Below are positions 1-28,799 of a DNA stretch of 32,366 bases, in pieces. Origin of the DNA: Amycolatopsis anabasis. Lineage in GTDB: Bacteria; Actinomycetota; Actinomycetes; Mycobacteriales; Pseudonocardiaceae. A program made the position numbers and the translations under genes. The stretch spans positions 15,385 to 47,750 of the forward strand of contig NZ_VTHK01000063.1 of assembly GCF_009765355.1 (NCBI RefSeq), written 5' to 3'. Positions within the stretch are counted from its first letter, which is position 1. Each line of letters starts with the position of its first letter. The notes under the pieces were generated by a model. It worked only from the letters and a program-made list of their open reading frames with translations, was not told the DNA's origin and made no database searches.

Positions 1-1840
1 GGTCCCCATCCTCGAACACGACCTCCCGCACCGGCCGATCCAGATGCCGGTCCAGCTCGGCGCACACCCCGTCGAACGCCGCCGCGAACACCGGGAACCG
101 CTCATACAGCTCCCGGCCCATCCCCGCACGCTGCGAACCCTGACCCGCGAACAAGAACGCGGTCTTGCCCTTGGCCGCAACGCCTTCGATCACCCCGGCA
201 AACCCAGTTCCCTGAGCCAGCGCGGCCAACCCGCGGGACAACTCCGCCCCCTCCGCACCCACCACCACGGCACGGTGTTCCAACGCGGCACGAGTCGTCG
301 CCAAAGACAACCCGACATTCACCGGCGTCACATCGTCCACATAGGACACCAGTCGCCGGGCTTGCTCCCGCAGCGCCGGGGCGTTCTTCGCGGAAAGCAG
401 CCAGGGCGTGACGGGAACGCGCGCAGCGGGTTCGGCGGGCGCATCCGGCTCGATCTCGGGGGCCTGCTCCAGGATGACGTGGGCGTTCGTGCCGCTGACC
501 CCGAACGAAGACACCCCGGCCCGGCGCGGTTCGCCGGTTTCCGGCCAGGGCATGGCTTCGGTGAGCAGTTCGACCGCACCGGCGGACCAGTCCACGTTCG
601 GGGAGGGCGCGTCGATGTGCAGGCTCTTCGGCACCTGGCCGTGCCGCATCGCCTGCACCATCTTGATCACCCCGGCGACCCCGGCGGCGGCTTGCGTGTG
701 CCCGATGTTCGACTTGATCGAACCGAGTCGCAGGGGCCGGTCCTTCGGCCGCGCCCGGCCGTAGGTCGCCAGCAATGCCTGCGCCTCGATCGGATCGCCG
801 AGTTTGGTGCCGGTGCCGTGCGCCTCGACCACGTCGACCTGATCGGCCGACAGCCGGGCGCTGTCCAGGGCTAGCCGGATCACGCGCTGCTGGGAGAGCC
901 CGTTGGGCGCGGTCAGCCCGTTCGACGCGCCATCCTGGTTCACCGCGGAACCACGCAGCACGGCCAGCACCCGATGTCCCTTGCGCCGCGCCTCCGACAA
1001 CCGCTCCACCAGCAGCAACCCGACACCCTCACCCCAGCCGGTGCCGTCCGCCGCCGCGGCGAACGACTTGCACCGGCCGTCGGCGGAAAGGCCGCCCTGG
1101 CGGGAGAACTCCACGAACGTGTAAGGCGTCGACATCACCGTCACGCCCCCGGCCAGCGCCAGCGAGCACTCGCCCCGCCGCAGCGACTGGGCCGCCATGT
1201 GCAACGCCACCAGCGACGAAGAGCACGCCGTGTCCACGGTCACCGCGGGCCCTTCGAAACCGAACGCATACGCGATGCGGCCGGAGATGATGCTCGGGGA
1301 GTTACCGGTCAGCAGATGCCCCGCGACGTCGTCCTGGTGCTGCTCGCCAACCGTCTCGTAGCCCTGATAGGTGGCGCCGACGAACACCCCGGTCTCGCTG
1401 CCCGCGAGGGAAGTCGGGTCGATCCCGGCCCGTTCGAAGACCTCCCACCCGGTCTCCAGCAACAGCCGCTGCTGGGGGTCCATCGCCAACGCTTCGCGCG
1501 GCGAGATGCCGAAGAAGCCCGGGTCGAACTTGGCGGCCTCGTGCAGGAAACCGCCCTCGGCGGTGTAGCTGGTTCCCGGGCGGAGCCCATCGGGGTCGTA
1601 CAGCCCTTCCACGTCCCAGCCCCGGTCGAGCGGGAAGCCGGAAACGGCGTCGCCGCCCGAGGCGACCAGGTCCCACAGGTCCTCCGGGGAGCTCACCCCG
1701 CCCGCGTACCGGCAGCTCATGCCCACGATCGCGATGGGCTCCCGGTCCTTCTCCTCGACCTCGCGCAGCTGATCGCGGGTCTCGTGCAGGTCGGCGATGG
1801 ACCGCTTCAGGTACTCGCGGAGTTTCTCTTCGGTCGACAC
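1..1840 (-). CDS. Type I modular PKS, N-terminal part of the third PKS protein (docking-KS-AT start; extension module 5)
   Basis: The frame is open from a GTG at 1838-1840 to the left edge, giving 613 complete codons; the gene continues outside. The GTG was chosen because a G-rich Shine-Dalgarno (AGGGGG) lies about 9 nt upstream and because the N-terminus (MSTEEKLREYLKRSIADLHE) is a typical PKS docking coiled coil. The KS follows, from about residue 36, with Cys206 in TACSSS and the two histidine motifs HGTGTK and KSNIGH, so it should condense normally. The AT begins near residue 550 (FAGQGSQRAGMG) and is cut before its substrate motifs. Its start is almost identical in DNA to the malonyl-type AT of the preceding gene, so malonyl-CoA is inferred, not shown. 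It starts 13 nt after the upstream PKS stop, which implies cotranscription and probable translational coupling. Its docking helix should receive the chain from the module encoded at 1854-7313. Reductive domains and any thioesterase lie outside the window. Confidence 0.93.
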   Translation of the reverse strand, partial: MSTEEKLREYLKRSIADLHETRDQLREVEEKDREPIAIVGMSCRYAGGVSSPEDLWDLVASGGDAVSGFPLDRGWDVEGLYDPDGLRPGTSYTAEGGFLHEAAKFDPGFFGISPREALAMDPQQRLLLETGWEVFERAGIDPTSLAGSETGVFVGATYQGYETVGEQHQDDVAGHLLTGNSPSIISGRIAYAFGFEGPAVTVDTACSSSLVALHMAAQSLRRGECSLALAGGVTVMSTPYTFVEFSRQGGLSADGRCKSFAAAADGTGWGEGVGLLLVERLSEARRKGHRVLAVLRGSAVNQDGASNGLTAPNGLSQQRVIRLALDSARLSADQVDVVEAHGTGTKLGDPIEAQALLATYGRARPKDRPLRLGSIKSNIGHTQAAAGVAGVIKMVQAMRHGQVPKSLHIDAPSPNVDWSAGAVELLTEAMPWPETGEPRRAGVSSFGVSGTNAHVILEQAPEIEPDAPAEPAARVPVTPWLLSAKNAPALREQARRLVSYVDDVTPVNVGLSLATTRAALEHRAVVVGAEGAELSRGLAALAQGTGFAGVIEGVAAKGKTAFLFAGQGSQRAGMGRELYERFPVFAAAFDGVCAELDRHLDRPVREVVFEDGD

Positions 1841-1853
1841 AAGGCGTCACCCC

Positions 1854-4800
1854 CTAGCTGCCGGGTTTGTTGTCTACGAGGGCGAACAGCTCATCGTCCG
1901 TTGCCACTTCCAGCCTTTCCGCCATCGAACCGGCGTCCTTCGCCGCCTTCTCGCCGGACAACCTGGACAGCAGCGCGGCCAACCGGGTCGCGACCCGTTC
2001 CCGCCCGAGCTCGTCCTCGGCGGCCGCCAGGAGAACGGTTTCCAGCCGGTCCAGCTCTTCGAGCGTGGTGAGGAAGTCCGGCTCCTCGGCCCGAGTCAGC
2101 TCGGCGCGCAGGTACCGGGCGAGCACGGCCGGTTTCGGGTAGTCGAACACCAGCGTCACCGGCAACCGCAGCCCGGTGGCCGTGCTCAGCCGGTTGCGGA
2201 GTTCGACGGCGGTCAGCGAGTCCAGTCCGAGTTCCTGGAACGCCCGGGTCTCCTCGATCGCGTCCGCGGCGTCGTACCCGAGCGCCGCCGCGGTGTGCGT
2301 CGCCACCAGTTCGACCAGCAGGTCCTCCTGCGCTTCTTCGGACAGACCCGCCAGCCGTTGCTTCAGATCGGTAACCGCCCCGCCCTTCGAAGCGGTCCGG
2401 GTCGGGGTGCGGACGAGCCCGCGCAGCAACGCGGGAACCTGGTCCGACGCCGCGCGCAGCTTCCGGGTGTCCAGTTCGATCGGGATGAGCAGCGCAGCAC
2501 CGGCGGCGAGCCCGATGTCGAACAGCGCGAGCCCGTCCGCCCGGGACAGCGGCTCGACCCCGCCGCGCGCGATCCGGGCGGATTCGTCGGACTGGTCCCA
2601 CGGTCCCCAGGCCAGCGACACCGCGGGAAGGCCCGCCGCCCGGCGGGACTGGGCGAGCGCGTCGAGGAAGGCGTTCGCGGCCGCGTGGTTGCCCTGGCCG
2701 GGTCCGCCGAGCACACCGGCGGCCGACGAGAACAGGACGAAACCGCCCAGTTCCCGGTCGCGGGTGAGTTCGTGCAGGTTCAGCGCCGTGTCGATCTTCG
2801 GACCCAGCACCGCGTCGACCCGTTCCGGGGTCAGCGACCCGATCACACCGTCGTCGAGCACTCCGGCGGTGTGCACCACCCCGGTCAGCGGGTGCTCCGC
2901 CGGAATCCGCGCCAGCACGTCCGCGAGCGCGCGCCGATCGGTGGTGTCGCACGCGGCGATCGTCACCTCGGCACCGAGCGCGCCGAGTTCGGCGGCCAGT
3001 TCCGCGGCGCCGGGGGCGTCCGCGCCCCGCCGGCTGGTCAGCACCAGATGCCGTATCCCGTGCCCGGCCACCAGATGCCGCGCCACCACCCTGCCCGAGG
3101 CGCCCGTGCCGCCGGTGACGAGGACGGTGCCGTCCGGGGCGAAGCCGGGTTGGCCGCCGGTTCCGGACGCCCGTTCCAGCCTCGGCACCCGCACGACACC
3201 GTCGCGCACCGCGAGTTGCGGTTCGTCGAGGGCCAGCGCGGCGGGCAGCACGGGGAACGAACGGTCGCTGTCGTCGAGGTCGATCAGGGTGAACCGTTCC
3301 GGGTGCTCGGCCTGCGCCGAGCGCACCAAGCCCCAGACCGCGGCCCCCGGCGGGTCACCGACGGACGCGTCCGCTTCGGCGGCGACCGCGCCCCGGGTCA
3401 CCACGGCCAACCGCGAGGTGGCGAGCCGCTCGTCGGCCAGCCACGACTGGATCAACGCGAGGACGGACTTCGTGGCTTCGTTCGCCGCGCCGCCGGGAAC
3501 GGATTCGACGAACACCACGTCGGGCGCCCCGGCTTCGGCGACCGATGCCAGGTCGGTGTACCGCTCCACCTTGACCCCGTCCAGCCCGAAAGCGCCTGCC
3601 AGCAGGCCGGGACCGTCGCCCAGCAGCACCCACCGGGACGAATCGGGCGCGGCACCGGGCCGCACTTCGGTCCACTTCAGACGGAAAAGCGAACCGTCGC
3701 CGTCCGGGCGAGCGGCCCGGAGCGCCTCCGCGGAGACCGGGCGGGACACCAGCGACCGCACCGCGGCCACCGGGGCGCCGCTGCCGTCCGCGATCTCGAG
3801 GGACACCTCGTCCGGCCCGGTCGCGGCAATCCGCACGCGGAGCACGGACGCCCCCGAGGCGTACCGGCTGACGCCGCTCCACGCGAACGGAACCGTGGTC
3901 TGCCCGGGTTCCGCGTCGCCGGAGATTCCGGTCACGTGCAGCGCGGCGTCCAGCAGCGCGGGATGCACCCCGAACGAGTCCGCGTCCACCGAAACGTCCT
4001 CGGGGACCCGGATCTCGGCGAACAGTTCGTCCCCGCGCCGCCAGGCCGCGGCCATCCCCCGGAAGGCGGGACCGTAGTCGAGCCCCGCCCCGGACAGCCG
4101 CTGGTACGCGTCGTCGACCTCGATCGGGATCGCCTTCGCCGGTGGCCATTCGCCGAGGTCGGGCGGTTCCTGGGCATCGGTGGTGAGCACGCCGCTGGCG
4201 TGCCGGGTCCAGGCCGGGTCGAACTCGTCGTCGCCCGCCTTCGCCGAATGCACGCTCAGCGACCGGCGGCCCGATTCCTCCGCGCCGACCACCACCTGGA
4301 ACCGCACCCCGCCGTACCCGGGCAGCACCAGCGGCGCCTCGAGGGTGAGCTCCTCCAGCACCCCGCAACCGATCCGGTCACCGGCGCAGCTCGCCAGTTC
4401 GACGAACACCGTCGCGGGCACCAGTACGGCGCCGAGCACCACGTGGTCGGCGATCCAGGGCTGGGTCTCCACGGACAACCGGCCGGTGAACACGGCCCCA
4501 TCCGAGTCCGGCATCCGCACGGCCGCGCCCAGCAACGGGTGCTCCGCCGGTACCAGGCCGAGCGAGCGAACGTCGCCGACCGCACCGGTTGCTCGCGGCC
4601 AGTACCGTCGCCGCTGGAAGGCGTAGGTCGGCAGCGGGACCCGGCGAGCACCCGAGCCCGCGAAGAACAGGTTCCAGTCCACGGCACAGCCGTGTGCGTG
4701 CGCCTTGGCGACCGCTTCGACCAGCGCCACGGCCTCGCCCCGATCCTTGCGCAGCGCCGGAACCACCGTCGCGTGATCGGTCAGGCAGTCCTGGATCAAG

Positions 4801-7313
4801 GCGGTCAGCACGCCGCTCGGCCCCACCTCGAGGAACCTGGAGACCCCTGCCGCGGCCAGCGCGCGAACACCGTCGCGGAACCGGACGGTCTCGCGCACGT
4901 GCCGCACCCAGTACTCGGCCGAGCACAACTCGGCCGCCGTCGCGAGCTGACCGGACACATTGGATACGACCGGGATGCGGGGTTCGTGGAACGCAACGCC
5001 TTCCGCCACCCGGCGGAAACCCCGCAGCATGGCTTCCAGGTGCGGCGAATGGAACGCGTGGCTCACCCGCAACCGCTTCACCCGGCGCCCCTGCGCTTCC
5101 CAGTGTCCGGCGATCTCCAGCACGACCGCTTCGTCACCGGAGATCACCACCGAGTCCGGGCCGTTCACCGCGGCGATGCTCGCCTGCGATTCCTTACCCT
5201 CCAGCAACGGCCGCAACTCTTCCTCGGTGGCCTGAACCGCCACCATCGCCCCACCCAGGGGCAACGCCTGCATCAACCGGCCCCGCGCAGCCACCAACGC
5301 GGCCGCATCCGCCAACGACAACACCCCAGCCACATGCGCGGCCACCAGTTCGCCGATCGAATGCCCACCCACGAAATCAGGAGTCACACCCCACGACTCA
5401 AGAAGACGGAACAGGGCGACCTCGACCGCGAACAAACCCGCCTGCGTCCACACCGTCTGATCCAGCAGGCCCCCACCCTCGAACACAACATCCCGCACCG
5501 GCCGATCCAGATGCCGGTCCAGCTCGGCGCACACCCCGTCGAACGCCGCCGCGAACACCGGGAACCGCTCATACAACTCCCGGCCCATCCCCGCACGCTG
5601 CGAACCCTGACCCGCGAACAAGAACGCCGACTTGCCTTCCGCGGCGACCCCTCCGACCACCCCGGCCGGTGCTTCTCCCCCGGCCAACGCGGCCAGCGCG
5701 CGCAGGAACTCGGCGCGCTCCCCGGCCACCACCGCCGCCCGGTGCTCGAGCCCGGGGCGGCCGGTCGCCAGCGAGTACGCCACGTCCAGCGCGTCCAGGT
5801 CGGGGTGCGACCGGACGTGCTCGGCAAGCCGCGCGGCCTGCGCCCGGAGCGCTTCGCCGGTCTTCGCGGACAACACCCACGGCAACACCGGGATCGGTGA
5901 AACCGGCTCCCCGGTCGCGGCCTCGGGTTCCGGAGCCTGCTCGAGGATCACGTGCGCGTTGGTGCCGCCGACGCCGAACGCGGACACCGCCGCCCGGCGC
6001 GGCCGGTCCGCCTCCGGCCACGGGACCGGCTCGGTCAGCAGCCGGACCGCGCCCGCGGACCAGTCCACATTGGGCGATGGTTCGTCGATGTGCAGGGTCT
6101 TCGGCAGCACGCCGTGCCGCATCGCCAGCACCATCTTGATCACCCCGGCCACCCCGGCGGCGGACTGGGTGTGCCCGATGTTGGACTTCACCGAACCCAG
6201 CCACAGCGGCCGGTCCTCGGGGCGCTCCTGGCCGTAGGTCGCCAAGAGAGCCTGCGCTTCGATGGGATCGCCCAACGTCGTCCCGGTACCGTGCGCCTCC
6301 ACCGCGTCGACCTCACCGGCCGACAGCCCGGCATTGGCCAGGGCCTGCCGGATCACCCGCTGCTGCGACGGACCGTTCGGCGCGGTCAGCCCGTTCGACG
6401 CGCCGTCCTGGTTCACCGCGCTGCCGCGCACCACGGCCAAGACCTGGTGACCGTTGCGCTGCGCGTCCGACAACCGCTCCACCAGCAACAGCCCGACGCC
6501 GTCGGAGAACCCGGTGCCGTCGGCGGCCGCGGCGAACGGCTTGCACCGCCCGTCCGCGGCGAGCCCGCGCTGCCGGGAGAACTCCACGAACGCGGCGGGG
6601 GTGGAGATCACGGTCACCCCACCGGCCAGCGCCAGCGAGCACTCCCCGGACCGCAGCGACCGCACCGCCAGGTGCAACGCGACCAGCGACGACGAGCACG
6701 CCGTGTCCACGGTGACCGCGGGCCCCTCGAATCCGTACACATAGGACAGACGGCCCGAGGTGACCGCGGTGGACCCGCCGGTCAGCAGGTGGCCGTCGAC
6801 CTCGTTCGAATCCCCGGCGAAGCCGTTGTCGTAGCCGGAATGCCCGGCGCCGATGAACACGCCCGTCGCGGTGCCGCGGAGCGAGCGCGGATCGATCCCG
6901 GCGCGCTCGAACACTTCCCACGACGTTTCCAGCAGCAACCGCTGCTGCGGATCCATGGCCAGTGCCTCGCGCGGCGAAATGCCGAAGAACCCGGCATCGA
7001 ACTCGGTCGCGGTGTCGATGAAGCCGCCCGCGCGTACGTAGGACTTCCCGGACCGATCCGGGTCCGGGTCGTAAAGGCGCTCGACGTCCCATCCGCGATC
7101 GCCGGGGAACTCGGTGATCACGTCCCGGCCGTCGCGCAGGACCGCCCAGAAGTCGTCCGGTGACTGCGCGGCCTCGGGAAAACGGCAGCCCAAGGCAACG
7201 ATGGCGATCGGTTCGCGATCGCTGTTCTTGAGCTCCCGCAGTTGCCGGCGGGCGTCGTGGAGATCCGCCGCCACCCGCTTGAGGTAGTCGCGGAGCTTGC
7301 CGTCATTCGCCAT
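1854..7313 (-). CDS. Type I modular PKS, single module KS-AT-DH-KR-ACP (extension module 4); KR catalytic Tyr replaced by His
   Basis: 1,819 aa, complete, ATG start with AAGG/AGG upstream, 39 nt after the previous PKS stop. Domains: N-terminal docking helix (about 1-32); KS with Cys206; AT with GHSIG (Ser652) and HAFH (about 751), the malonyl-CoA signature; DH with an intact HxxxGxxxxP (His957) and HPALLD (Asp about 1122); KR with TGGTGASG (about 1402) and an LDD motif; ACP with GLDSL (Ser1699); then a C-terminal docking region rich in acidic and hydrophobic residues. The KR keeps its Ser, Lys and Asn but has HAAAN instead of YAAAN: residue 1543 is His (codon CAC at 2685-2687). Loss of this Tyr normally abolishes ketoreduction, so the module probably leaves a beta-ketone and the DH has no substrate. 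The DH also reads PATV where PGTA is usual. An active KR despite the substitution cannot be excluded. It acts in the cytoplasm, between the giant PKS and the protein starting at 1840. Confidence 0.96.
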   Translation of the reverse strand: MANDGKLRDYLKRVAADLHDARRQLRELKNSDREPIAIVALGCRFPEAAQSPDDFWAVLRDGRDVITEFPGDRGWDVERLYDPDPDRSGKSYVRAGGFIDTATEFDAGFFGISPREALAMDPQQRLLLETSWEVFERAGIDPRSLRGTATGVFIGAGHSGYDNGFAGDSNEVDGHLLTGGSTAVTSGRLSYVYGFEGPAVTVDTACSSSLVALHLAVRSLRSGECSLALAGGVTVISTPAAFVEFSRQRGLAADGRCKPFAAAADGTGFSDGVGLLLVERLSDAQRNGHQVLAVVRGSAVNQDGASNGLTAPNGPSQQRVIRQALANAGLSAGEVDAVEAHGTGTTLGDPIEAQALLATYGQERPEDRPLWLGSVKSNIGHTQSAAGVAGVIKMVLAMRHGVLPKTLHIDEPSPNVDWSAGAVRLLTEPVPWPEADRPRRAAVSAFGVGGTNAHVILEQAPEPEAATGEPVSPIPVLPWVLSAKTGEALRAQAARLAEHVRSHPDLDALDVAYSLATGRPGLEHRAAVVAGERAEFLRALAALAGGEAPAGVVGGVAAEGKSAFLFAGQGSQRAGMGRELYERFPVFAAAFDGVCAELDRHLDRPVRDVVFEGGGLLDQTVWTQAGLFAVEVALFRLLESWGVTPDFVGGHSIGELVAAHVAGVLSLADAAALVAARGRLMQALPLGGAMVAVQATEEELRPLLEGKESQASIAAVNGPDSVVISGDEAVVLEIAGHWEAQGRRVKRLRVSHAFHSPHLEAMLRGFRRVAEGVAFHEPRIPVVSNVSGQLATAAELCSAEYWVRHVRETVRFRDGVRALAAAGVSRFLEVGPSGVLTALIQDCLTDHATVVPALRKDRGEAVALVEAVAKAHAHGCAVDWNLFFAGSGARRVPLPTYAFQRRRYWPRATGAVGDVRSLGLVPAEHPLLGAAVRMPDSDGAVFTGRLSVETQPWIADHVVLGAVLVPATVFVELASCAGDRIGCGVLEELTLEAPLVLPGYGGVRFQVVVGAEESGRRSLSVHSAKAGDDEFDPAWTRHASGVLTTDAQEPPDLGEWPPAKAIPIEVDDAYQRLSGAGLDYGPAFRGMAAAWRRGDELFAEIRVPEDVSVDADSFGVHPALLDAALHVTGISGDAEPGQTTVPFAWSGVSRYASGASVLRVRIAATGPDEVSLEIADGSGAPVAAVRSLVSRPVSAEALRAARPDGDGSLFRLKWTEVRPGAAPDSSRWVLLGDGPGLLAGAFGLDGVKVERYTDLASVAEAGAPDVVFVESVPGGAANEATKSVLALIQSWLADERLATSRLAVVTRGAVAAEADASVGDPPGAAVWGLVRSAQAEHPERFTLIDLDDSDRSFPVLPAALALDEPQLAVRDGVVRVPRLERASGTGGQPGFAPDGTVLVTGGTGASGRVVARHLVAGHGIRHLVLTSRRGADAPGAAELAAELGALGAEVTIAACDTTDRRALADVLARIPAEHPLTGVVHTAGVLDDGVIGSLTPERVDAVLGPKIDTALNLHELTRDRELGGFVLFSSAAGVLGGPGQGNHAAANAFLDALAQSRRAAGLPAVSLAWGPWDQSDESARIARGGVEPLSRADGLALFDIGLAAGAALLIPIELDTRKLRAASDQVPALLRGLVRTPTRTASKGGAVTDLKQRLAGLSEEAQEDLLVELVATHTAAALGYDAADAIEETRAFQELGLDSLTAVELRNRLSTATGLRLPVTLVFDYPKPAVLARYLRAELTRAEEPDFLTTLEELDRLETVLLAAAEDELGRERVATRLAALLSRLSGEKAAKDAGSMAERLEVATDDELFALVDNKPGS

Positions 7314-7352
7314 GGAACCTTGCCTTGTTCGGGATCAGCTGGGACTACGGGC

Positions 7353-27419
<20,067 letters not shown>

Positions 27420-27665
27420 GGCAGCACTCAACCTCTACAATCCGCGCCTCGTTGACACATCGCAGTAGCGCCACGAGCAGGCCATTCCGCGCCCGCGCGC
27501 CAGCCCTCACCGAATTTCGTCAACAATGAGCCCGATCGCAACAGTGCGATGGACACACTTTCCGTTCAGCCCGCAAATCAAGGAAACTGAGTGTTGTACT
27601 GTTGCGCCATTAAATTCACCGCCCCCAGTGCGGGTAAGGTCAAGGCTCACCATCCCGAACAGAGC

Positions 27666-27690
27666 TTACGGGCGAACATGTCGCCCGTAA
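27666..27690. promoter_or_regulatory. Perfect inverted repeat, candidate operator
   Basis: Arms TTACGGGCGA and TCGCCCGTAA match perfectly over 10 bp around a 5-nt centre, ACATG. There is no T-run after it, so it does not look like a terminator. Its place between two divergent biosynthetic genes and its size (25 bp) suit the site of a dimeric repressor or activator. No regulator gene is in the window, so the binding protein is unknown. Confidence 0.5.
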
Positions 27691-27713
27691 AGGCAGACAG
27701 GTTGGGCGTTCCC

Positions 27714-27756
27714 ACAGGTGGCGTGCAAACGGTATCGTGCAGCCACGCCACCCTGT
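27714..27756. repeat. Imperfect inverted repeat / possible leader hairpin
   Basis: ACAGGTGGCGTG (27714-27725) pairs with CACGCCACCCTGT (27744-27756) over 12 bp with a single bulged C, around an 18-nt loop. An alternative register pairs TGCA with TGCA inside the loop. It lies about 100 nt before the methyltransferase start, so it could be an operator or a hairpin in that gene's 5' leader. Confidence 0.4.
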
Positions 27757-27838
27757 TCGCGATCGTTAACACGCCGACAACGGGTGAAATCCAAAGTCTC
27801 CGGATCTTCCGGCCGCGCACCATGCGGTCAAACCGCTA

Positions 27839-27848
27839 GGAGAAAGGA
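27839..27848 (+). promoter_or_regulatory. Ribosome binding site of the O-methyltransferase gene
   Basis: AGGAGAAAGG lies 6 nt before the ATG at 27855 and settles that start. Confidence 0.75.
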
Positions 27849-27854
27849 CCGAAG

Positions 27855-28607
27855 ATGGAACCGAGCGGTCAGCTGTACCTCGACCTCCTGGAACAGGTGG
27901 TCACCAACATGATCTACGGCGACGAGCCGACCCCGAACGCCTGGGTTCCCGAGACGTCCTTCACCCGCGAGCACCGGGAAAACGGGCTCGACTGGCCCAG
28001 CACGGCGCACACCATGGTCGGGCTCAAACGGGTGCGGAACGTTCGCGCCTGCCTGGAGCAGGTCGTCGCGGACGGCGTGCCGGGCGACTTCATCGAAACC
28101 GGCGTGTGGCGCGGCGGGGTCTGCATATTCGCGCGCGGATTCCTGAAGGCGAACGGCATCACCGATCGGCGGGTCTGGCTGGCCGACTCCTTCCAGGGCA
28201 TCCCGGACACCGGCGAGCACGGCCATCCCATGGACAAGGAGATGGCCCTGCACCAGGCGAACGAGGTACTCGGCGTCTCCGTGGACACCGTCAAGGAGAA
28301 CTTCGCGCGATACGGCCTTCTTGATGATCAGGTCCAATTCCTGCCCGGCTGGTTCGAAGACACGCTTCCGGCCGCACCCATCGAGAAGCTGGCCGTCATG
28401 CGCCTCGACGGCGACCTCTACTCGTCCACTATGGACGCGCTGACCAGCCTGTACCCCAAGCTCTCCCCCGGCGGCTTCGTGATCATCGACGATTACGTCA
28501 TCCCCGCCTGCCGCAAGGCGGTCGAGGAGTTCCGCGAAACCGAAGGCATCGACGACCCGGTGGAATCGATCGACGACTACAGCGTCTTCTGGCGGCGCGG
28601 CGCCTGA
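27855..28607 (+). CDS. TylF/MycF-family sugar O-methyltransferase
   Basis: 250 aa, ATG start with a good ribosome binding site. It is very like the macrocin O-methyltransferase family (TylF, MycF, NovP), Mg2+-dependent SAM enzymes that methylate a sugar hydroxyl on a glycosylated antibiotic. Seen in the sequence: the SAM-binding stretch GDFIETGVWRGG (about 77-88), the acidic metal-site pattern LDGDLY (Asp185/Asp187) and IDDY (Asp212, Asp213), and the family's C-terminal end. Length is normal for the family and all key acidic residues are present. It is divergent from the PKS operon and the only tailoring gene in the window. No glycosyltransferase or deoxysugar gene is visible, so the sugar pathway, if any, must lie beyond the left edge or elsewhere. 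The acceptor hydroxyl cannot be read from the sequence. A cytoplasmic, late-step enzyme is inferred. Confidence 0.9.
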   Translation: MEPSGQLYLDLLEQVVTNMIYGDEPTPNAWVPETSFTREHRENGLDWPSTAHTMVGLKRVRNVRACLEQVVADGVPGDFIETGVWRGGVCIFARGFLKANGITDRRVWLADSFQGIPDTGEHGHPMDKEMALHQANEVLGVSVDTVKENFARYGLLDDQVQFLPGWFEDTLPAAPIEKLAVMRLDGDLYSSTMDALTSLYPKLSPGGFVIIDDYVIPACRKAVEEFRETEGIDDPVESIDDYSVFWRRGA

Positions 28608-28650
28608 TCGTCTACTTCAGACTTCCGCATCCTGTGCAAGTGCTCATTCT

Positions 28651-28694
28651 GCGCGGTTGAACGGTTTCGGCTCACACCGGCCGTTCAACCGCGC
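28651..28694. terminator. Strong hairpin, likely bidirectional terminator
   Basis: GCGCGGTTGAACGG (28651-28664) and CCGTTCAACCGCGC (28681-28694) form a perfect 14-bp stem around a 16-nt loop that can itself pair (CGG with CCG). It lies 43 nt after the methyltransferase stop, in the gap between two convergent genes. There is no clean T-run, as is common for actinobacterial terminators. Confidence 0.75.
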
Positions 28695-28799
28695 CGCGTT
28701 CGTTCGCCACCCCGGTCTCCTCAGCCGACTTCGTCGCGGGAAGCTCGTCCTCGACTCCCTTTCTACTTGGCGCGACACGTAATCCCTAGCGGGAGACGC

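Larger units (their letters stand above)
27432..27854. promoter_or_regulatory. Divergent control region between the PKS operon and the methyltransferase gene
   Basis: These 423 bases separate the leftward PKS gene from the rightward methyltransferase gene, so promoters for both are expected here. The stretch is less GC-rich than the genes. It holds a perfect 10-bp inverted repeat (27666-27690), a longer imperfect one (27714-27756) and a small one, ATCGCA-N4-TGCGAT (27535-27550). I see no convincing sigma-factor -35/-10 pair with normal spacing on either strand. No gene in this stretch looks real. Confidence 0.6.

Noticed and set aside
1797..5900. Very long open frame on the plus strand, antisense to the PKS (and similar ones at 7242-10739, 10875-14930 and 16512-19958)
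   Set aside because: The translations are Arg/Gly/His/Gln-rich, low-complexity and match no family. They mirror the third-position GC bias of the PKS genes on the other strand.
27429..27431. TTG start for the giant PKS
   Set aside because: The only Shine-Dalgarno-like sequence (AGAGG) directly touches this codon; the GTG at 27417-27419 has it at a workable distance. It remains possible.
27609..27643. Minus-strand promoter made of TTGACC (27638-27643) and TTTAAT (27609-27614)
   Set aside because: The boxes are each good, but the 23-nt spacing is too long for a normal sigma-70-type promoter.
27591..27839. Small open frame of 82 codons in the divergent control region
   Set aside because: No ribosome binding site, no recognisable domain, and it overlaps both inverted repeats.
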